Positions 1-7,780 of a stretch of 14,271 bases of DNA are shown piece after piece. Each line of letters begins with the position of its first letter. Within the stretch, counting starts at the first letter, position 1. Location of the stretch: assembly GCA_964473355.1 (NCBI GenBank), contig CAYYOS010000061.1, forward strand, positions 1 through 14,271. Reading direction: 5' to 3'. This DNA comes from CAYYOS01 sp964473355. Lineage in GTDB: Bacteria; Pseudomonadota; Gammaproteobacteria; Burkholderiales; REEB80. Below the pieces are notes generated by a model. The model made no database searches. It had not been told where the DNA came from and saw only the letters and a program-made list of their open reading frames with translations. The translations under genes and the position numbers were made by a program.

Positions 1-12
1 TTGCGCGGGAAA

Positions 13-28
13 ACGATTTACAAATCGT
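13..28 (-). terminator. Weak candidate terminator after rpsT
   Basis: Reading the minus strand past the rpsT stop, bases 28 to 13 form a perfect palindrome (ACGATTT, GT, AAATCGT). It is followed by three more T and then CCC. A realistic hairpin has a 5-bp stem and a 6-nt loop, and is AT-rich. This is a poor intrinsic terminator, but it is the only candidate between the rpsT stop and the window edge. The 6-nt loop rules out a tRNA anticodon arm. The rest of 1-107 shows nothing else I can name. Confidence 0.22.
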
Positions 29-107
29 CGACAATCGCGGTACTGAATCAAAGGCCACACAATAAGCAAGGTCGGCGGGGCCTGGCTAGTGATAGTTCAG
101 GAAACGC

Positions 108-371
108 TTAGGCCATGGATTTAATCGATGCTGTGAGCCGGCTTTTATGTCTGGCAGCCTTGTTCTTGTGGACGATTCTTTTATCAGCGATACGATCGAT
201 AGTACTGACGGACTGCTGGTACACTTCTTTTGCCGCCGCTTGATCACCCGCTTCAATCGCTTTAATAACTTTCTTTATCGCAGTGCGAAACGAAGACCTT
301 AAGCCCATATTTCTTTGCCGTTGTGTTTCGGACTGACGAGCGCGTTTTCTGGCTTGCGCGGAATTGGCCAT
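108..371 (-). CDS. rpsT: 30S ribosomal protein S20
   Basis: S20 is a small basic protein that binds the 5' domain of 16S rRNA during assembly of the small ribosomal subunit. The product is 87 aa, the same length as the E. coli protein. It has the family's typical opening (ANSAQARKRARQSE) and the conserved basic segments RNMGLRSSFRTAIKKV and HKNKAARHKSRL. It is rich in Lys, Arg and Ala and predicted to be helical. The start is ATG at 371, preceded by a good AGGAG ribosome binding site. It is monocistronic here, divergent from murJ, with a strong sigma-70 promoter directly upstream. E. coli S20 starts at UUG and is autoregulated; here the start is ATG, so control at that step may differ. Identification is very secure. 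Confidence 0.98.
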   Translation of the reverse strand: MANSAQARKRARQSETQRQRNMGLRSSFRTAIKKVIKAIEAGDQAAAKEVYQQSVSTIDRIADKRIVHKNKAARHKSRLTASIKSMA

Positions 372-404
372 GACTACTCCTGCATGATTTTAATAAAACC
401 AGCT

Positions 405-433
405 ATTATACGGTTCTTCTGCCCACATTGCAA
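405..433 (-). promoter_or_regulatory. Sigma-70 promoter of rpsT
   Basis: On the minus strand TTGCAA (433-428) and a perfect TATAAT (410-405) are separated by exactly 17 nt, which is near-consensus sigma-70 architecture. Transcription would start around 398 and leave a leader of about 27 nt before the rpsT ATG. The -35 box ends 2 nt from the murJ start codon. A plus-strand TATTAT at 404-409 overlaps the same box and could be a weaker -10 for murJ, but it has no convincing -35. Confidence 0.75.
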
Positions 434-435
434 AA

Positions 436-1974
436 ATGAACTTACTAAAAACCCTAGCCACCGTTAGTAGCCTAACCTTAGTTTCGCGAATATTGGGTGT
501 GTTACGAGACACCGTCATTTTCCGGGTATTTGGTGCGGGCTTGGTTATGGATGCGTTCATCGTTGCCTTTAGAATTCCTAACCTACTGCGCCGTTTATTT
601 GCAGAAGGCGCATTTTCACAAGCCTTTGTCCCGGTTTTGGCCGAATACAAGCAAAAGCGTGGACCGGAGGCGACCAAACAACTGGTTGATGGCGTTGCCA
701 GTGTTTTAGCCCTGTCGCTATTCGTCATTACCGTCGTGGGCGTGCTCGCCGCGCCCATTATCGTGTATATAAGCGCCTCTGGATTTGCCGCCGTTCCCGC
801 AAAATTTAACCTTACGGTTGAATTGCTGCGCTATACCTTCCCTTATATTTTCTTTATTTCCTTGGTTTCGTTAGCCGGGGGCATTTTAAACACCCACAGC
901 CGGTTTAGCATCCCTGCTATCACCCCGGCCTTACTAAATTTGAGCTTCATCGCCTGCGCATTATGGTTAGCGCCGTACTTCAGTCGTCCGATTTTTGCCC
1001 TCGCCTGGGCCGTGCTTTTGGGTGGGGTATTGCAGCTTGCTTTACAACTACCTTACCTTTGGCGTCTAAGGCTGCTGCCTCGCATCAGTTTTAAGGGAGA
1101 CCGAGAAGGCGTATCGCGAATTTTAAAATTGATGGGGCCAGCGGTTTTTGGTGTATCGGTTGGCCAAATTAGTCTGCTCATTAATACGATATTCGCTTCG
1201 TATCTTGTTACCGGCAGCATTTCCTGGCTATACGGTGCGGATCGCTTAATGGAATTTCCCAATGGCCTGCTCGGCGTCGCGCTGGGCACGATTTTGTTGC
1301 CCAGCCTTGCCAAACATTATGCGGATTCCTCGTTGCAAAAATATTCGCAGTTATTGGATTGGGGGCTACGTCTAACCTTATTGCTGGCGGTTCCCGCCGC
1401 AGTAGCCCTGGCCATCGTGGCCGTTCCTCTAATTTCGACCTTGTTTTTTTATGGCGAATTTACCGTGAACGACGTTTACATGACACGGCAAGCTTTGGTC
1501 GCTTACAGCGTGGGTCTGGTTGGATTTATTTTAGTAAAAGTGTTGGCGCCCGGATTTTATGCACGGCAAAATATCCGCACCCCGGTGAAGATTGCGGTTT
1601 TCACGCTCATTAGCACGCAGATTATGAATCTTATATTTATTGGACCTTTGCGGCATGCAGGCCTTGCCTTGTCTATCGGTCTGGGCGCGTGTCTCAATGC
1701 CGGGCTGCTGTTTTATAAATTACGCCGTCATCACATATTCCAGCCGCAACCAGGATGGGCGATGTTTTTGACTAAGGTGTTGGTGGCAGTACTGGGGATG
1801 GCACTCGTAATTTATTTTCTAATGGGCAGTGAGTCCGAGTGGCTAAAATTTACCGCTGCTCGTCGTTTGCTCAACCTTTTTGGTTTAGTAGTCGCCGGTG
1901 CCAGCACCTATTTTCTACTGCTGTACTTAATGGGTATACGCTTACATCAGTTTATGCAACGCGGGGCCGAATAA
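436..1974 (+). CDS. murJ: Lipid II flippase MurJ (MviN)
   Basis: MurJ is an inner-membrane MOP-superfamily transporter that flips lipid II across the cytoplasmic membrane for peptidoglycan synthesis. The product is 512 aa, against 511 in E. coli, and hydrophobic throughout, as expected for 14 membrane helices. The residues known to matter in E. coli are at the same numbers: R18, R24, D39, R52 and R270. The family stretches SRILGVLRD and ADRLMEFPNGLLGVALGTIL are present. The ATG at 436 gives a start aligned with the E. coli protein. The upstream bases (GCCCACATTGCAAAA) contain no Shine-Dalgarno site, so initiation may be weak. It is the first gene of the run and is followed after 2 nt by ribF. 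Confidence 0.97.
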   Translation: MNLLKTLATVSSLTLVSRILGVLRDTVIFRVFGAGLVMDAFIVAFRIPNLLRRLFAEGAFSQAFVPVLAEYKQKRGPEATKQLVDGVASVLALSLFVITVVGVLAAPIIVYISASGFAAVPAKFNLTVELLRYTFPYIFFISLVSLAGGILNTHSRFSIPAITPALLNLSFIACALWLAPYFSRPIFALAWAVLLGGVLQLALQLPYLWRLRLLPRISFKGDREGVSRILKLMGPAVFGVSVGQISLLINTIFASYLVTGSISWLYGADRLMEFPNGLLGVALGTILLPSLAKHYADSSLQKYSQLLDWGLRLTLLLAVPAAVALAIVAVPLISTLFFYGEFTVNDVYMTRQALVAYSVGLVGFILVKVLAPGFYARQNIRTPVKIAVFTLISTQIMNLIFIGPLRHAGLALSIGLGACLNAGLLFYKLRRHHIFQPQPGWAMFLTKVLVAVLGMALVIYFLMGSESEWLKFTAARRLLNLFGLVVAGASTYFLLLYLMGIRLHQFMQRGAE

Positions 1975-1976
1975 TT

Positions 1977-2912
1977 ATGCTGGTCTCCCACGGCGCGCTT
2001 GCTGCCACCCCACGCCCGCCCTGTGCACTAACTATCGGTAATTTTGATGGCATCCATATCGGTCATCAAGCTGTTATTAGTCGGCTGGTCACAGAAGCCC
2101 GAGAAAACGGCTTATCCCCTACTCTGCTCACTTTTGAACCTCATCCCCGTGAATTTTTTGCCCCGGCTGTGGCGCCCGCGCGACTGACGAGTTTACGAGA
2201 AAAATTAGAGCTGCTTGACGAGTGTGGTTTAGATCGCGTGCATGTTTGTCATTTTGATCACAATTTCTCTCGGCTGTCGGCCGAAGCGTTCATCGACCAA
2301 ATTGTTTACCGCAACCTAAACGCCCGGAAAATTTTAGTGGGCGAGGATTTCCGCTTTGGCGCCAAACGTGCAGGCGACATCAATTTTCTAAAGCAACAAG
2401 GCCAACGATACCAAATCGATGTAGAGACGCTACCCGATGTGGCTTTGGATACCGCGCGCGTTTCCAGCACCCGGGTGCGGCAAGCCTTAAGCGACGGAAA
2501 TCTAAAGTATGCCGCGCAGCTTTTAGGGCGTCATTATAGTATTAGTGGGCGCGTCACACATGGCGACAAACTGGGACGTGAACTTGGTTTTCCGACCGCT
2601 AACATTCTTTTAAAGCATAATAAGCCGCCGCTGGGGGGAATTTTTGCGGTAGAATTGCGGGGCTTAAATAATGCTGTGTTGCGCGGTGTGGCTAGCCTCG
2701 GCGTCCGGCCGACGGTTCATGCCAACGGTAAAACCGTTCTCGAGGTTTTTATCTTCGATTTTAACCATGAGATTTACCGCCGCCACTTACAAGTAACCTT
2801 TTTGCACAAGCTGCGAGACGAAGCCAAATATCCGGACCTGGAAACGCTCAAAAAACAAATCACAGTGGACATCGAACAAGCCAAATTATATTTTCAGCGC
2901 GACCATGGCTGA
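1977..2912 (+). CDS. ribF: Bifunctional riboflavin kinase / FAD synthetase
   Basis: RibF phosphorylates riboflavin to FMN and then adenylates FMN to FAD in the cytoplasm. The product is 311 aa, close to the 313 aa of E. coli. The N-terminal FAD synthetase domain carries the nucleotidyl-transferase signature GNFDGIHIGH (residues 21-30) and the later SSTRVRQAL stretch. The C-terminal riboflavin kinase domain has GFPTAN at about 204-209 and the conserved LEVFIFDF. The ATG at 1977 is preferred: it lies 2 nt after the murJ stop and gives the normal N-terminus. The open frame extends back to 1839, but that extension runs inside murJ and does not look like RibF. The last 8 nt overlap ileS. The pairing with ileS is conserved in many proteobacteria. 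Confidence 0.96.
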   Translation: MLVSHGALAATPRPPCALTIGNFDGIHIGHQAVISRLVTEARENGLSPTLLTFEPHPREFFAPAVAPARLTSLREKLELLDECGLDRVHVCHFDHNFSRLSAEAFIDQIVYRNLNARKILVGEDFRFGAKRAGDINFLKQQGQRYQIDVETLPDVALDTARVSSTRVRQALSDGNLKYAAQLLGRHYSISGRVTHGDKLGRELGFPTANILLKHNKPPLGGIFAVELRGLNNAVLRGVASLGVRPTVHANGKTVLEVFIFDFNHEIYRRHLQVTFLHKLRDEAKYPDLETLKKQITVDIEQAKLYFQRDHG

Positions 2913-5691
2913 CTATAAAAGCACCTTAAATCTCCCGGATACGCCCTTTCCGATGCGCGCTGATCTTGCGCGACGCGAGCCGGAAATGCTAGCACAGTGG
3001 CAGGCCGAGGGGGTATATGCGCAAATACGCCGGGCCGCAGCGGGCCGGCCCAAATTTATATTGCATGATGGTCCACCCTACGCGAATGGCGATATTCATC
3101 TCGGGCATGCCGTCAATAAAATCCTAAAAGACGTCATCGTTAAATCCAAAACCTTGGCGGGTTTTGACGCACCTTATGTGCCGGGGTGGGATTGTCATGG
3201 TTTACCGATAGAACTGCAAGTTGAAAAAATTCATGGCAAGGAAATTCCTGCAAACGAATTTCGCCGCTTGTGCCGCGACTATGCCACCGCACAAATCGCT
3301 CGCCAAAAAACTGATTTCATGCGCTTGGGTATTTTGGGCGATTGGGATCAACCCTACCTCACTATGGATTTTAAAAATGAGGCAAACATAGTTCGCGAAC
3401 TAGGCAAAATACTCGAGGCCGGTTATCTCTACCGCGGTGAAAAGCCGGTGCATTGGTGCGTGGATTGCGGCTCGGCTTTGGCGGAAGCAGAAGTGGAATA
3501 TGAGGAAAAAAAATCCGACGCTATTGATGTTAAATTCGCTTTTCAAGACCCAAGCAAACTAGCGGAAATATTCAAGGTGGCGCCGCTTACGGAGCCTGCG
3601 TTTGCTGTTATTTGGACGACCACGCCATGGACGCTGCCGGCCAATCAAGCGGTGAGTGTACACCCCGAGTTAATTTATCAGCTGGTGAAAACCTCAAGGG
3701 GCATTTTGCTCTTAGCCCAAGGGCTAACCAACGCTGCGCTACAACGTTATAAGATCGAGGACTGCAAAGTGCTGGGTGTAACACCGGGAACATCGTTGCG
3801 GGGATTGCGCTTATCCCATCCTTTTTATGACCGTAGCGTACCCATCGTGACTGGCCCGCACGTTACATTGGAAGCAGGAACAGGGTTAGTGCATACCGCA
3901 CCCGCCCATGGCATAGATGACTATTTAATGGGTATGCAATATCGTTTGCCCACCGACAATCCGGTCGACGGAGCCGGTAAATTTCATTCGGATTTACCAC
4001 TGGTGGGTGGGCTCTCCGTATGGAAAAGTAACAAGGTTATCATCGACGCCCTTGCGCACGGCGATGCACTGTTGGCGGCACATAAATTGGAACACAGCTA
4101 CCCACATTGTTGGCGTCACAAAACACCTATCATTTTCCGTGCGACGCGACAGTGGTTTATTGGCATGGAGCGGGAAAAGAATTTGCGTGCCGTCGCCTTG
4201 ACGGCGATAGATGAAACCGACTTTCATCCGGCGTGGGGTAAGGAGCGCCTGCAGGGCATGATTAGCAACCGCCCCGACTGGTGCGTCTCCCGCCAGCGCG
4301 CTTGGGGCGTGCCGATTGCGTTTTTTGAGCAGCGCAGCAGCGGCGAATTGCATCCTCGCACAATGGCACTCCTAGAGGATGTCGCAAAGCGTATTGAACA
4401 ACAAGGCATTGAAGCTTGGTTTTCCTTGGACACCCAAACCCTCTTAGGTGGAGACGCAGAAGACTATATTAAATCGCCGGACACCTTAGATGTGTGGTTC
4501 GACTCCGGGGTTACCCACGCCAGCGTTTTAAAACAGCGCGCGGCTTTGCATTTCCCGGCGGATTTATATCTAGAAGGCTCCGATCAACATCGCGGCTGGT
4601 TTCAGTCCTCGCTCTTGACGAGCGCCGCAACCAACAATCGTGCACCCTACCGCGCTTTACTGACGCATGGCTTCGTGGTCGACGGCTCCGGGCACAAGAT
4701 GAGCAAGTCGCGCGGTAACGTCGTTGCGCCACAAAAAATTGTGAGTACCTTAGGCGCAGACATTTTGCGCCTCTGGGTGGCGTCTACTGATTATTCTGGC
4801 GAGCTTAATATTTCCGATGAAATTTTAAAGCGCGTCGTCGAGTCCTATCGCCGCATACGCAATACCTTGCGTTTTCTACTCGCCAATCTTGCCGATTTTA
4901 ATTTAGAAACAGACAAACTTGCCCCGGTAAATTGGTTGGAGATAGATCAATACGCGCTGGCATTGACTGCGGAGTTCGATGTTACGGTAAGAGCCTACTA
5001 CGACAAATATGAGTTTCACCATGCCATGCAGGAAATTCAAAAATTTTGCTCAGAAGACTTGGGCGGTTTTTACTTAGACATTCTAAAAGATCGGCTCTAT
5101 ACCGCAAAAGTTGATTCGTCGGCGCGACGTTCTGCGCAGAATGCACTGTATTGGATAGCACACGCGCTAATTAGACTTATCGCTCCAGTGTTGAGCTTCA
5201 CCGCCGAGGAAACCTGGCGCATTTTCCAGAAAACCGAGCAAAGTATTTTCTTAGAAGTCTGGCAAGACGTCTTGCCGAGGTTCGGTAATCCCGCCTTACT
5301 CGCTCGTTGGACGAAGCTGCGTTTATTACGTGCAAGCGTACAAAAACAACTGGAGGCTTTGCGCGCGGACGGCAAAATTGGTTCTTCACTTGCCGCCGAG
5401 GTAAGTTTATATGCTAGCCCCAGCGAAACGGAATTTTTGGCGAGCTTTGGCGACGATTTACGCTTTGTTTTTGTAACTTCGCAAGCCAAACTCGAGTCCG
5501 GTACTCATGGGGATGCCCGAGACACCGACGTCGTCGGCATTACGTCACTCGTTGTACCTAGTAAAGAAAATAAATGTGCACGTTGCTGGCATTATCGGCC
5601 AGCCGTCGGACAGGATCAATCTCACCCCGAGCTATGCGATCGCTGCCTAGCTAATCTGTTTGGAGAAGGTGAAGCCCGCTATCATGCTTAA
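2905..5691 (+). CDS. ileS: Isoleucyl-tRNA synthetase
   Basis: IleS is the class I aminoacyl-tRNA synthetase that charges tRNA-Ile; its CP1 domain hydrolyses mischarged Val-tRNA-Ile. The product is 928 aa (E. coli 938). The HIGH motif appears as HLGH at 65-68 within GPPYANGDIHLGH. The editing domain shows WTTTPWTLPANQA and HTAPAHGIDDY. KMSKS is at 598-602. The C-terminal zinc site is a Cys4 set, C891/C894 and C911/C914. This is the zinc-bearing bacterial type usual in proteobacteria, not the mupirocin-resistant eukaryote-like type. The start overlaps ribF by 8 nt (ATGGCTGA) with no obvious ribosome binding site, suggesting translational coupling. The 3' end overlaps the preferred lspA start by 8 nt. 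Confidence 0.98.
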   Translation: MADYKSTLNLPDTPFPMRADLARREPEMLAQWQAEGVYAQIRRAAAGRPKFILHDGPPYANGDIHLGHAVNKILKDVIVKSKTLAGFDAPYVPGWDCHGLPIELQVEKIHGKEIPANEFRRLCRDYATAQIARQKTDFMRLGILGDWDQPYLTMDFKNEANIVRELGKILEAGYLYRGEKPVHWCVDCGSALAEAEVEYEEKKSDAIDVKFAFQDPSKLAEIFKVAPLTEPAFAVIWTTTPWTLPANQAVSVHPELIYQLVKTSRGILLLAQGLTNAALQRYKIEDCKVLGVTPGTSLRGLRLSHPFYDRSVPIVTGPHVTLEAGTGLVHTAPAHGIDDYLMGMQYRLPTDNPVDGAGKFHSDLPLVGGLSVWKSNKVIIDALAHGDALLAAHKLEHSYPHCWRHKTPIIFRATRQWFIGMEREKNLRAVALTAIDETDFHPAWGKERLQGMISNRPDWCVSRQRAWGVPIAFFEQRSSGELHPRTMALLEDVAKRIEQQGIEAWFSLDTQTLLGGDAEDYIKSPDTLDVWFDSGVTHASVLKQRAALHFPADLYLEGSDQHRGWFQSSLLTSAATNNRAPYRALLTHGFVVDGSGHKMSKSRGNVVAPQKIVSTLGADILRLWVASTDYSGELNISDEILKRVVESYRRIRNTLRFLLANLADFNLETDKLAPVNWLEIDQYALALTAEFDVTVRAYYDKYEFHHAMQEIQKFCSEDLGGFYLDILKDRLYTAKVDSSARRSAQNALYWIAHALIRLIAPVLSFTAEETWRIFQKTEQSIFLEVWQDVLPRFGNPALLARWTKLRLLRASVQKQLEALRADGKIGSSLAAEVSLYASPSETEFLASFGDDLRFVFVTSQAKLESGTHGDARDTDVVGITSLVVPSKENKCARCWHYRPAVGQDQSHPELCDRCLANLFGEGEARYHA

Positions 5692-6232
5692 GGAACGTCT
5701 AACCTCGTCACCTTCACGAAAGGGGAATGGCGACTCTCTGGTGAATCAAACCTTCCCGAGATTGCCTCTGTGGATTCTACTCAGCATGTTGGTGCTGATA
5801 TTGGATCAATTGACAAAATACTTCATCACCCAAAACTTACAATTTGGCAACACCCTAGCGATTACTTCTTTTTTTAACTTAGTACTTGCCCACAACACCG
5901 GCGCGGCTTTTAGTTTGTTTGCCAACGCGGGTGGCTGGCAGCGTTGGTTTTTTACCGCCACTGCCGTGATCGCCTCTATTGTTATTATTGTTTTGTTGCG
6001 TAAGTATGCACACGACTTATTGTTCAGCTTAGCTTTAAGTTTAGTGTTGGGCGGCGCATTGGGGAATCTCATCGATAGGATACGGTTTGGCTATGTTATC
6101 GATTTTCTCTATTTTAATTACCAAGGCTGGGATTTTCCGGCGTTTAATGTGGCCGACGCCGCAATTTTTTGCGGCGCCGTATTACTGATCTGGGAAAGTT
6201 TTAGGAAACCCGCCACACAGAACAAGTCATGA
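5684..6232 (+). CDS. lspA: Lipoprotein signal peptidase (signal peptidase II)
   Basis: LspA is an inner-membrane aspartyl protease that removes the signal peptide of lipid-modified prolipoproteins. Four hydrophobic segments are visible. The conserved stretches are LDQLTKYFI, HNTGAAFS, GGALGNLIDR, the catalytic Asp in GYVIDF, and the second catalytic Asp in FNVAD. These are D140 and D158 when counted from the ATG at 5684. That ATG gives 182 aa and overlaps the ileS stop by 8 nt; GGAGAAGG lies upstream but rather far. A GTG at 5741 would give 163 aa, nearer the 164 aa of E. coli LspA, and lacks the polar 19-residue extension. The start is therefore uncertain. The stop overlaps the fkpB start as ATGA. 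Confidence 0.95.
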   Translation: MLKERLTSSPSRKGNGDSLVNQTFPRLPLWILLSMLVLILDQLTKYFITQNLQFGNTLAITSFFNLVLAHNTGAAFSLFANAGGWQRWFFTATAVIASIVIIVLLRKYAHDLLFSLALSLVLGGALGNLIDRIRFGYVIDFLYFNYQGWDFPAFNVADAAIFCGAVLLIWESFRKPATQNKS

Positions 6233-6666
6233 GCACGGCCGTGAAAATAGGCGATACAATACGCTTGCACTACAAAATTAGCACCGCACACGGTGAAGAA
6301 ATCATGAGTACTTTTACTGGCGAGCCAGTTGATGTGAAGTTAGGCCACAATCAATTGGCACCCGGCCTGGAAAAATACTTGATCAGCGCGGAACCGCAGC
6401 GTCGTTATGTTTTTTCTCTGGAGCCCGGCGAAGCGTTTGGGCATCGTGATCCGGGCTTGGTCCAAAAAATCCCAGCGTCGGAATTTTCGAAAAATGTGCT
6501 CCTAGAGCAAGACAAGCTCGTGGAGTTTTCCTTGCCAAATGGCGATATTGTCACCGGCACCCTCGTTGAAAAAACTGCCGAATATGTGGTCATCGATTTT
6601 AACCACCCCTTAGTGGATTGCGCCATTCAGTTTGAATTTGAAATCATGTACTTTGGCGAGACGTAA
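6229..6666 (+). CDS. fkpB: FKBP-type peptidyl-prolyl cis-trans isomerase (SlpA/FkpB)
   Basis: This is a small cytoplasmic prolyl isomerase/chaperone of the SlyD-SlpA group. The product is 145 aa (E. coli FkpB 149). The FKBP part opens with GDTIRLHYKI and contains the flanking segment LGHNQLAPGLEKYL. The middle of the protein is the insert-in-flap chaperone domain, followed by the typical DFNHPL motif and the C-terminal strand FEFEIMYF. The C-terminus is short and lacks the metal-binding His-rich tail of SlyD, which supports SlpA/FkpB over SlyD. It overlaps lspA by 4 nt (ATGA). Position between lspA and ispH is the family's usual place. A repeat starts 3 nt after its stop codon. Confidence 0.94.
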   Translation: MSTAVKIGDTIRLHYKISTAHGEEIMSTFTGEPVDVKLGHNQLAPGLEKYLISAEPQRRYVFSLEPGEAFGHRDPGLVQKIPASEFSKNVLLEQDKLVEFSLPNGDIVTGTLVEKTAEYVVIDFNHPLVDCAIQFEFEIMYFGET

Positions 6667-6668
6667 TT

Positions 6669-6751
6669 CGTCATTCCCGCGAAGGCGAGAATCCAGTGAT
6701 AGAACACGTTAATTCAGCAACACCTGGATTCCCGCCTCCGCGGGAATGACG
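6669..6751. repeat. dRS3-like inverted repeat pair (REP/MITE-like)
   Basis: Two 28-bp arms, 6669-6696 and 6724-6751, are inverted copies matching at 26 of 28 positions around a 27-nt spacer. Each arm is itself a near-palindrome of the form ATTCCC-N8-GGGAAT. The right core (6728-6747) is perfect, and the left core (6673-6692) has one mismatch, at 6688. This is the consensus of the Neisseria dRS3 repeat and of similar short intergenic repeats in other proteobacteria. It lies 2 nt after the fkpB stop and occupies most of the fkpB-ispH gap. It could fold as a large stem in RNA and separate ispH from the upstream operon. No transposase is present, so it would be non-autonomous. Confidence 0.88.
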
Positions 6752-6756
6752 GGTGA

Positions 6757-6785
6757 TGGAATCTCCCCGCCAAACACGCTATTAT
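6757..6785 (+). promoter_or_regulatory. Possible ispH promoter
   Basis: TATTAT at 6780-6785 with TGGAAT at 6757-6762 and a 17-nt spacer gives a weak sigma-70-like promoter. It lies 24 nt before the ispH ATG, just downstream of the repeat. The -10 is fair and the -35 is poor. The case rests mainly on the 143-nt gap, which contrasts with the tight packing of the genes before it. Confidence 0.3.
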
Positions 6786-6809
6786 TAGCTCACCTCTTTT
6801 GGAAGAACT

Positions 6810-7739
6810 ATGCAAGTTATTCTGGCTAATCCGCGCGGTTTTTGTGCCGGCGTAGACCGCGCTATCGAAATTGTCGAACGAGCACTGGCTCGTTATGGGG
6901 CGCCGATTTATGTCCGTCATGAAGTTGTCCATAATAAATTCGTGGTCGACGACTTAAAAAATAAAGGCGCTATTTTTATCGAAGATTTGGCCGAAGTCCC
7001 ACCTGGCAGCACGCTCATTTTCAGCGCCCACGGCGTGTCGCAATCTGTAAGATTAGACGCGGAGGCCCGTGGCTTAACCATATTTGACGCCACTTGTCCC
7101 CTGGTTACTAAGGTTCACGTTGAGGTGGCAAAAATGCGCGCCGCCAACAAAGAAGTAATCATGATCGGGCACCGAGGCCATCCTGAAGTAGAAGGCACCA
7201 TGGGGCAAGCCAGCGATGGAATATATCTCGTCGAAACGCCAGAAGACGTAGGTAAGCTTACCATCCGCGACGAAAATAATGTCGCTTACGTTACCCAAAC
7301 TACGCTTTCCGTGGACGACGCCAATTCCATCATTGAAACGCTGAAAAAAAGATTTCCGAATATTGTCGGGCCAAAAAAGGACGACATTTGCTATGCCACG
7401 CAAAACCGCCAAGATGCAGTGAAGCAACTCGCCCAAACGTGTGACGTCCTCATTGTCGTAGGTTCGCCGAATAGCTCGAATTCAAATCGTTTAAAAGAAG
7501 TAGCGCAGAATTTTGGGATTCCAGCTCATATGATCGATAAGGCCATTGAGTTAAAACCCGACTGGCTAATTGGCAAACAAAAAATAGGCGTAACCGCCGG
7601 CGCATCCGCGCCGGAAGTCTTGGTAGAAGAAGTCGTTAGGAGTTTACAGGCGCTTGGGGCGGTAGACGTTCAAGAAATAAAAGGGGCAGTGGAAAATGTA
7701 ATATTTCCGCTGCCCCGAAGTTTAAATAATAACGTTTAA
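6810..7739 (+). CDS. ispH: 4-hydroxy-3-methylbut-2-enyl diphosphate reductase
   Basis: IspH (LytB) is the last enzyme of the MEP pathway. It reduces HMBPP to isopentenyl and dimethylallyl diphosphate with an iron-sulfur cluster in the cytoplasm. The product is 309 aa (E. coli 316). The cluster cysteines are C12 (GFCAGVDRA), C96 (DATCPLV) and C194 (DDICYATQNRQ). Substrate-binding H41, H74, H124 and catalytic E126 (GHPEVEGT) match E. coli numbering, and NSSNSNRL and GASAPE carry the later binding residues. The ATG at 6810 is preceded by GGAAG at suitable spacing. Its final codons contain a strong hairpin that appears to serve as the terminator of the opposing pilus operon. The window therefore encodes at least the end of a MEP isoprenoid route. 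Confidence 0.98.
   Translation: MQVILANPRGFCAGVDRAIEIVERALARYGAPIYVRHEVVHNKFVVDDLKNKGAIFIEDLAEVPPGSTLIFSAHGVSQSVRLDAEARGLTIFDATCPLVTKVHVEVAKMRAANKEVIMIGHRGHPEVEGTMGQASDGIYLVETPEDVGKLTIRDENNVAYVTQTTLSVDDANSIIETLKKRFPNIVGPKKDDICYATQNRQDAVKQLAQTCDVLIVVGSPNSSNSNRLKEVAQNFGIPAHMIDKAIELKPDWLIGKQKIGVTAGASAPEVLVEEVVRSLQALGAVDVQEIKGAVENVIFPLPRSLNNNV
7671..7716 (-). terminator. Intrinsic terminator of the pilus operon, inside ispH
   Basis: On the minus strand, bases 7716-7704 (GGGGCAGCGGAAA) and 7695-7683 (TTTCCACTGCCCC) pair with one C-A mismatch. This gives a 7-bp GC-rich base plus 5 bp around an 8-nt loop. The next bases on that strand are TTTTATTTCTTG, a T-rich tail. This is a good rho-independent terminator about 65 nt past the pilY1 stop. 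It lies wholly within ispH codons for GAVENVIFPLPR. On the plus strand the stem is even better (T-G wobble in place of the mismatch), but the tail GAAGTTTAAATAAT is poor, so any ispH termination there would be weak. Confidence 0.7.
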
Positions 7740-7780
7740 ACTTTAATCAACTTTAAGAGTTTTCAGCGCTAACCGCCTGC

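Noticed and set aside
13..28. tRNA-like anticodon arm at the left edge
   Set aside because: The 16-nt palindrome leaves a 6-nt loop, and no acceptor stem, T-arm or GTTCGA motif surrounds it.
1839..1976. N-terminal extension of the ribF reading frame by 46 residues
   Set aside because: It runs inside murJ, does not resemble RibF, and the ATG at 1977 gives the normal family length.
3994..4353. 119-aa minus-strand ORF within ileS
   Set aside because: Shadow of a well-supported gene, with no recognisable domain. The same applies to minus-strand ORFs at 5097-5489, 7074-7436 and 390-758, and to plus-strand ORFs inside the pilus genes.
6157..6176. 8-bp perfect hairpin with TTTT loop inside lspA
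   Set aside because: It lies over codons for DAAIFCGA right after the catalytic FNVAD and has no T tail; most simply a by-product of GC-rich Ala/Gly codons.
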